DNA of 11,110 nt from Opitutaceae bacterium. GTDB lineage: Bacteria; Verrucomicrobiota; Verrucomicrobiae; Opitutales; Opitutaceae. The notes beneath the pieces are model-generated. The model saw only the letters and a program-made list of their open reading frames with translations, was not told the DNA's origin and searched no databases. The stretch is from NCBI GenBank assembly GCA_031266495.1, contig JAISAX010000064.1, positions 1 to 11,110 of the forward strand, read 5' to 3'. Positions 7,114 through 11,110 of the stretch are shown one piece after another. Within the stretch, counting starts at the first letter, position 1, and each line of letters starts with the position of its first letter. A program made the translations under genes and the position numbers.

Positions 7114-9371
7114 AATTCGTCGGCACCGCCAACGTCAACGAGCAGGTCGTGCGCGCCAACATGCAACTCACCGAAGGCGGCCCCGTGGACGAAGCCCTGA
7201 TCGACCGCGACATCCGCGCGCTCTACCGCACCGGCCAGTTCGAGCTCATCGAGTTCAAACGCGACACCCGCACCGGCGGCGGCCTCGTCGATATCCAGGT
7301 CGAACTCACGCCCAAATTCCGCATCCTCCGCGTGGACTTCACCGGCATCGACAAGATCAAGCGCAAGCGCCTCGAACGGGAAATCAAGACCAGGCCCAAC
7401 CTCGCCCTCGACGAGCGCCAGGTGAAGGAAGACGCCCAGAAGCTGAAGGAATTTTACCAGAAATCCGGCTACAACCAGGCCACCGTCACCTACACCATCG
7501 ACCGCGACCGCAACAGCGGCTTCGGCACCGTCGTCTTCCAGATCAGCGAAGGCGAGAAAGTCAGGATCAAGCGCGTGGACTTCACCGGCAACGAGCACCT
7601 GCCGACCCGGAAACTCCGCAAAACCATGACCACCCGCAAGTGGAACATCTTTTCCTGGATCACCGACACCGGCCGCCTCCGCGACGAAACCTTTGACGAA
7701 GACCTCGAAAAACTCCGCGACACCTTTCGCGAAGAAGGCCTGCTCGACGTCGAGATCGACCCCGCAAAAATCCGCTACGAGTACCCGAGCGCCAAAAAAC
7801 TCGTCATCACCATCCCCGTCGCCGAAGGCCGCCAGTACCACGTCGGCGACATCAAGATCACCGGCAACACCCTCTACACCTCCGACGAACTCCACGCCAT
7901 CCTCCGCCAGACCACCGGCAAACTCTTCGCCCCCACCCTCATCGACAAAGACGCCCGCGCCCTCGAAGAAGCCTACGGCAAAGACGGCTACATCCCGACC
8001 AACGACGAAGGCGGCACCCGCGTCCAGGTCAACCGCCGCCCCAACCTCGCCACCGGCGCCATCGACCTCGAATACGCCATCAAGGAAGGCGAAAAGTACC
8101 ACGTCGAATCCATCAAGCTCGAAGGCAACACCAAGACCAAGTCCATCGTCATCCTGCGCGAACTCAACCTCGGTCCCGGCGAAGTATTCAACATCCAGCG
8201 GATGAACATCTCCAAACTCCGCCTCGAAAACACCCGCTTCTTCGAAGAGGTCAACATGACCCCCGAGGCGACCAACATCCCCGGCCGCCGCAACCTCAAG
8301 ATCGCCGTCCGCGAAGGCCGCACCGGCAACCTCACCTTCGGCGCCGGCTTCAGCACCCTCGACAACGTCCTCTTCTTCATCGACGTCTCCCAGTCCAACT
8401 TCGACCTGTTTAACCGCAAATCCCTCTTCCAGGGCGACGGGCAAAAATTCCGCCTCCGCCTCCAGGTCGGCTCCCGCTCCAACGAAGCCATCCTCTCCTT
8501 TGAAGAACCCTGGTTCCTCGAACGCGAACTCGCCCTCGGCTTCTCCCTCTACCGCACCTCGACCGACTACGACAACCAACTCTACGAAGAAGTACGCACC
8601 GGCGCCAACCTCTACCTCCGCAAACGCCTCGTCGAACTCATTGAAGGCAAAATCGGCTACACCATCGAACAAGTCGAAATGAAAGATATTGACCACAGAG
8701 CCCCCTGGAACCTTCGACAAGAAGAAGGCAAAACAGACGTCTCCAAACTCACCCTCACCCTCCTGCGCGACACCCGCGACCGCCTCATCAACACCACCCG
8801 CGGCAACCGCGTCGAATTCACCACCACCCTGGCCGGCGGCGCCCTCGGAGGCGACGCCGACTACTACGGCCTCGAACTGCGCGCCTCGCAGTACATCCCC
8901 ACCTTCGAGACCCTCAACCAGGTCCTCTCCCTCATCGGCCGCGCCGGCGTGCTCGACGGCGATTACGTCCCCTACTACGACCAGCACTTCCTCGGCGGCC
9001 CCGGCACCCTCCGCGGCTTCGAATACCGCCAGGTCGGCCCCAAGCAAGGCGACAACATCCATGACCACACCCCCCCCGGCAGCAACGGCAACGGCGAACC
9101 CATGGGCGGCAAATCCTACGGCATGCTCAGCATCGAGTACACCTTCGACATCGTGGAACCCCTCCGCTTCGCCGTCTTTTACGACGCCGGTTTCGTCAAC
9201 CGCGACGCCTACGATTTCGACCCCTCCCACTACAACGACAACTTCGGCTTCGGCATCCGCATCATGATCCTGGGCGCCCCCCTCAGCCTCGACTACGGCA
9301 TCCCCATCACCAGCGACCGGTTCAACGACAGCGGCGGACAATTTAACTTTTCTTTTGGCACCCGCTTCTGA
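6951..9371 (+). CDS. bamA: Outer-membrane protein assembly factor BamA (apparent N-terminal frameshift)
   Basis: BamA is the Omp85 protein that folds and inserts beta-barrel proteins into the outer membrane. The coordinates give the uninterrupted frame (806 codons); the sensible protein starts near codon 50. POTRA-like repeats begin at about 50, 121, 203, 293 and 380, with typical G-N turns such as VDFTGNEHLP, IKITGNTLYT and IKLEGNTKTK. The barrel follows from about 456. It contains the loop-6 motif LRGF (687-690, VRGF in most relatives) and ends in a C-terminal beta-signal, FNFSFGTRF, with terminal Phe. The first roughly 45 codons here (Arg/Pro/Cys/Gly-rich) are unnatural; the real start is most likely the ATG at 6925 in another frame, so a frameshift or sequencing error must lie between. 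The downstream ompH/skp-like gene is the usual neighbour. Confidence 0.93.
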   Translation: MRARRRRPPPPPPPPGRPGCVCPGPGPGPGASRPRPPARTAPPANTARVGTITVKFVGTANVNEQVVRANMQLTEGGPVDEALIDRDIRALYRTGQFELIEFKRDTRTGGGLVDIQVELTPKFRILRVDFTGIDKIKRKRLEREIKTRPNLALDERQVKEDAQKLKEFYQKSGYNQATVTYTIDRDRNSGFGTVVFQISEGEKVRIKRVDFTGNEHLPTRKLRKTMTTRKWNIFSWITDTGRLRDETFDEDLEKLRDTFREEGLLDVEIDPAKIRYEYPSAKKLVITIPVAEGRQYHVGDIKITGNTLYTSDELHAILRQTTGKLFAPTLIDKDARALEEAYGKDGYIPTNDEGGTRVQVNRRPNLATGAIDLEYAIKEGEKYHVESIKLEGNTKTKSIVILRELNLGPGEVFNIQRMNISKLRLENTRFFEEVNMTPEATNIPGRRNLKIAVREGRTGNLTFGAGFSTLDNVLFFIDVSQSNFDLFNRKSLFQGDGQKFRLRLQVGSRSNEAILSFEEPWFLERELALGFSLYRTSTDYDNQLYEEVRTGANLYLRKRLVELIEGKIGYTIEQVEMKDIDHRAPWNLRQEEGKTDVSKLTLTLLRDTRDRLINTTRGNRVEFTTTLAGGALGGDADYYGLELRASQYIPTFETLNQVLSLIGRAGVLDGDYVPYYDQHFLGGPGTLRGFEYRQVGPKQGDNIHDHTPPGSNGNGEPMGGKSYGMLSIEYTFDIVEPLRFAVFYDAGFVNRDAYDFDPSHYNDNFGFGIRIMILGAPLSLDYGIPITSDRFNDSGGQFNFSFGTRF
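6981..6994 (+). repeat. Run of 14 cytosines in the bamA signal-peptide region
   Basis: Fourteen consecutive C bases follow three CTC codons. In the signal-peptide frame they encode prolines at the end of the hydrophobic core. Such a tract is prone to slippage in the cell and to miscounting in sequencing. Confidence 0.9.
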
Positions 9372-9451
9372 TTTCGCTGTCATTCCACCTCCCGCGCCAC
9401 CCGCGCCACCCGCACGCACCACCTTACCGGATCCTATCCTGACATCACATC

Positions 9452-10156
9452 ATGAAGAAACTCATACAAACCACCATTGCCCTCGCCTCCATCGGCCTCA
9501 TGGCCGCAGGAGCCAGTGCCCAGCCGGCCCCCAGGATCTTCTTTATCGACATGGCCAAAGTTTACGACGGCCACTACGAAACCGAAGAGCAGAACAACAA
9601 GCTCAAGGACGAGGAAAAGAAGGCGCAGGACGAAATCAAGCGCCTCAACGACGAAGGCAACGCCCTCGTCGAACAGCTCAAGCAAATCCAGGCCGATGCG
9701 CAGAGCCCCACGCTCAGCGACGACGCCAAAAAAAAGCTCCAGACCGACTTCCAGACCAAAGGCGAGGAAATCAACAAAAAGAAGGCCGAAGTCCAAAACT
9801 TTGCCCAGAACGCCCGGAACTCCTTCCAGCAACGCATCAAGGCCTTCCGGGAAGTCATGCTGGAAAAACTCGGCAAGACGGCGACCGACACCGCCAAGCG
9901 CAAAGGAGCCACCATCCTCCTCGACAAGTCCGGCCCCTCGCTCCTCGGCATATCGCCCGTGATCTATTTCGACCCTTCCTACGACATCACCGACGAAGTG
10001 ATCGCCGAAGTGAACAAGGGCCGCGGGACCGCCACCAGCGCCAGGCCAGCGGCCGCGAAGCCGGCATCGACGTCGGCTCCGGCACCGGCTCCGGCACCGG
10101 CCCCCGCCGCCAACACCGGTGGCAGCACCGGCATCGCCTTCCCCGCCGGCAAGTAA
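9452..10156 (+). CDS. OmpH/Skp-family periplasmic chaperone
   Basis: Skp-type proteins are periplasmic chaperones that hold unfolded outer-membrane proteins and pass them to BamA. The 234-residue product starts with a clear signal peptide (MKKLIQTTIALASIGLMAAG, cleavage after ASA at about 23). Next comes the conserved strand PRIFFIDMAKVYDGHYETEE and a long charged helical region (about 45-135, Lys/Glu/Gln-rich) forming the tentacle coiled coil. The second half, KRKGATILLDKSG and YFDPSYDITDEVIAEVNK, completes the core. The C-terminal about 40 residues are Ala/Pro/Thr-rich with an alternating Ala-Pro run and are an extension relative to E. coli Skp. The start at 9452 is fixed by the signal peptide; no Shine-Dalgarno sequence is visible. 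It follows bamA by 80 bases and ends before a strong terminator, so it is probably last in its transcript. Confidence 0.93.
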   Translation: MKKLIQTTIALASIGLMAAGASAQPAPRIFFIDMAKVYDGHYETEEQNNKLKDEEKKAQDEIKRLNDEGNALVEQLKQIQADAQSPTLSDDAKKKLQTDFQTKGEEINKKKAEVQNFAQNARNSFQQRIKAFREVMLEKLGKTATDTAKRKGATILLDKSGPSLLGISPVIYFDPSYDITDEVIAEVNKGRGTATSARPAAAKPASTSAPAPAPAPAPAANTGGSTGIAFPAGK

Positions 10157-10223
10157 GCCGGCTTTGGTTTTCGATCGCCGGCCGAATCGGGCGGCGTCAA
10201 CGCAAGCCCCCTTCACCTTCACC

Positions 10224-10257
10224 AAAACCGCAGCCTTGCAGGCTGCGGTTTTTTTTT
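10224..10257 (+). terminator. Intrinsic terminator after the ompH/skp-like gene
   Basis: AACCGCAGCC pairs with GGCTGCGGTT around a short loop (extended with A/T pairs, stem about 12-13 bp), followed by a run of nine Ts ending at 10257. It lies 67 bases after the stop codon at 10156, giving a classic stem plus U-run on the plus strand. It probably ends the transcript containing bamA and the ompH/skp-like gene. Confidence 0.9.
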
Positions 10258-10280
10258 GGGAGGAACGCCTCGCCACGCAA

Positions 10281-10426
10281 CCGGAGCGGCGGCATTCCTG
10301 CCTCTGCGACGAGGCGCGAAGCGCCTCGCCCTTCGCCCAGTGCCCAGTGCCCGGTGCAAGCGGTGTGGATTTCCCGATCCGGCGACGCGCTGCGTCGTCT
10401 GCAGCGGCAGGAATGCCGCCGCTCCG
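10281..10426. repeat. Dispersed palindromic element, copy B (146 bp)
   Basis: The left arm 10281-10310 and the right arm (core 10401-10426) are inverted repeats around GGCATTCCTGCC/GGCAGGAATGCC. The hairpin GAGGCGC (10311-10317) with GCGCCTC (10321-10327) lies inside the left arm, and a second one, CGACGC/GCGTCG, lies just before the right arm (about 10383-10397). Layout and arms match copy A at 3252-3398, while the middle has diverged. It sits between the ompH/skp terminator and the lipoprotein gene. Confidence 0.8.
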
Positions 10427-10555
10427 TCGATTCCAGTACGGCCGACATCGCTTTCTGTTCGTACCTTTTTACAACTTCTGCGATTTATTGCTCTTGACCG
10501 CGCCGGGGATGAAAACTTTCTTCGCCCGGTAAATCACATCCCCTTCGTCCCCTTG
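10427..10555. other. Intergenic stretch before the lipoprotein gene
   Basis: The promoter of the PEGA lipoprotein gene is expected here. TTGACC at 10494-10499 could be a -35 box, but TTTCTT 17 bases later is a poor -10 box, so no promoter is claimed. The leader before the ATG is C/T-rich and lacks a Shine-Dalgarno sequence. Confidence 0.3.
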
Positions 10556-11110
10556 ATGAAAATTCGCCCACTCCTCCTCTCCGCACTCGTCGCTTCCGCG
10601 ACGGTCGTAATCACCGGCTGCGCGATCCTGACCAAAGGCCGCACCCAGGAAGTCACCGTCCAGACCATCCCGGCGGGAGCCACCGCTCTCATCAACGGGG
10701 AAGTCGTCGGGCAGACTCCGTTCCGCGTGCGCCTCCCGCGCAGCGATGTTTACCGCATCGATTTCCAGAAGCCCGGCTACGTCACGCAGGACGCCCTCCT
10801 GCTGCCGATGCCCAACGAATACGAGAACAACTACCTGCGCTGGGGCATTGATTATGATCTCGGCGCGATGACCGATCTCACGCCCGACCACCTGGTCGTC
10901 AACCTCCGGCCCGACGCGGCCGATGCGAGCAAGGACCGGTTTGCCGAAATGGCCTCCCAGGTCACGTCTGCCGACGCCATGCTTGCCGCCGGCCAGATCA
11001 GCAAGGACGACCCCAAGACAGCCATCGAATCGATCATCCAGGCCTACCCGGCCCAGTCACGGCGCGGGGGGGGGCGGCGCGCCCGCCCCCCCCCCCGCCC
11101 CGCCCCCCGG
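10556..11110 (+). CDS. PEGA-domain lipoprotein, partial (runs off the window)
   Basis: This is a probable membrane-anchored lipoprotein of unknown function. The first 22 residues form a lipoprotein signal (MKIRPLLLSALVASATVVITGC, shown here as LLLSALVASA then VVITGC) with the lipobox Ile-Thr-Gly-Cys22. A PEGA-like domain follows (about 33-80): VTVQTIPAGATALINGEVVG, then TPFRVRLPRSDVYRIDFQKPGY. PEGA domains are short beta-rich modules often found on exported proteins. The rest (to about residue 168) is soluble, with LTPDHLVVNLRP and an Ala/Asp-rich helix. There is no stop before the window end. From about 11060 the frame becomes an Arg/Gly/Pro run made by G and C homopolymers and is not trustworthy. 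The ATG at 10556 is fixed by the signal sequence. Confidence 0.8.
   Translation, partial: MKIRPLLLSALVASATVVITGCAILTKGRTQEVTVQTIPAGATALINGEVVGQTPFRVRLPRSDVYRIDFQKPGYVTQDALLLPMPNEYENNYLRWGIDYDLGAMTDLTPDHLVVNLRPDAADASKDRFAEMASQVTSADAMLAAGQISKDDPKTAIESIIQAYPAQSRRGGGRRARPPPRPAPR
11061..11110. other. G/C homopolymer-rich window end
   Basis: The last 50 bases contain G9 (11066-11074), C11 (11086-11096) and C6 runs and almost no A or T. They change the character of an otherwise normal coding frame abruptly. This looks like low-quality sequence at a contig end, though a genuine GC-rich repeat cannot be excluded. Confidence 0.6.

Noticed and set aside
6816..9422. 868-codon minus-strand open frame opposite bamA
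   Set aside because: It is a shadow of bamA caused by strong C-ending codon bias; the Val/Gly/Asp/Glu-rich product has no domain.
10494..10522. Sigma-70 promoter TTGACC-17-TTTCTT before the lipoprotein gene
   Set aside because: The -10 half matches poorly (three of six), so the pair is not distinguishable from chance.

Overview
The window is a GC-rich stretch from a diderm (outer-membrane) bacterium. Replicative helicase DnaB, the outer-membrane assembly factor BamA, an OmpH/Skp-type chaperone, a PEGA-type lipoprotein and a flotillin with its NfeD-like partner lie close together. Together with the strongly C-ending codon use and the abundance of GC-rich palindromic repeats, this suggests Verrucomicrobiota, possibly Opitutaceae. 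The lineage is an inference from gene content and style; no rRNA or other decisive marker is present.

Left part (1-2834). After a gene-free start with strong palindromes, a two-gene minus-strand module encodes an NfeD/YqiJ-like membrane protein with an OB-fold tail (2834-2223), followed by a flotillin/YqiK-like SPFH protein (1934-414). The spacer between them is AT-rich and carries an inverted repeat, and a 14-bp tandem repeat lies just upstream of the flotillin ATG.

Middle (2835-5369). A gene-free, divergent intergenic region holds eleven units of a 21-bp-period array of short palindromes (2970-3196), then a roughly 147-bp dispersed palindromic element (3252-3398). On the plus strand follow a short-chain dehydrogenase/reductase (SDR) gene and an RluA-family pseudouridine synthase gene. 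These two overlap by ATGA and both carry in-frame low-complexity insertions.

Right part (5454-11110). dnaB, bamA and an ompH/skp-like gene run in the same direction and end at a strong intrinsic terminator (10224-10257). BamA inserts beta-barrel proteins into the outer membrane, and Skp-like chaperones carry unfolded barrels across the periplasm to it, so these two form a functional pair; dnaB is a replication gene that happens to lie upstream. The bamA signal peptide and the mature protein are in different frames, so a frameshift (real or a sequencing error) lies near 6981-7100. After the terminator comes a second copy of the dispersed palindromic element, then the 5' part of a PEGA-domain lipoprotein gene that runs off the window. 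The last ~50 bases are G/C homopolymer-rich and look unreliable.

No RNA gene, CRISPR array, transposase, phage gene or defence system was found. The most unusual content is repeat-based: the 21-bp palindrome array, the paired dispersed elements, and repeat-derived insertions inside genes.
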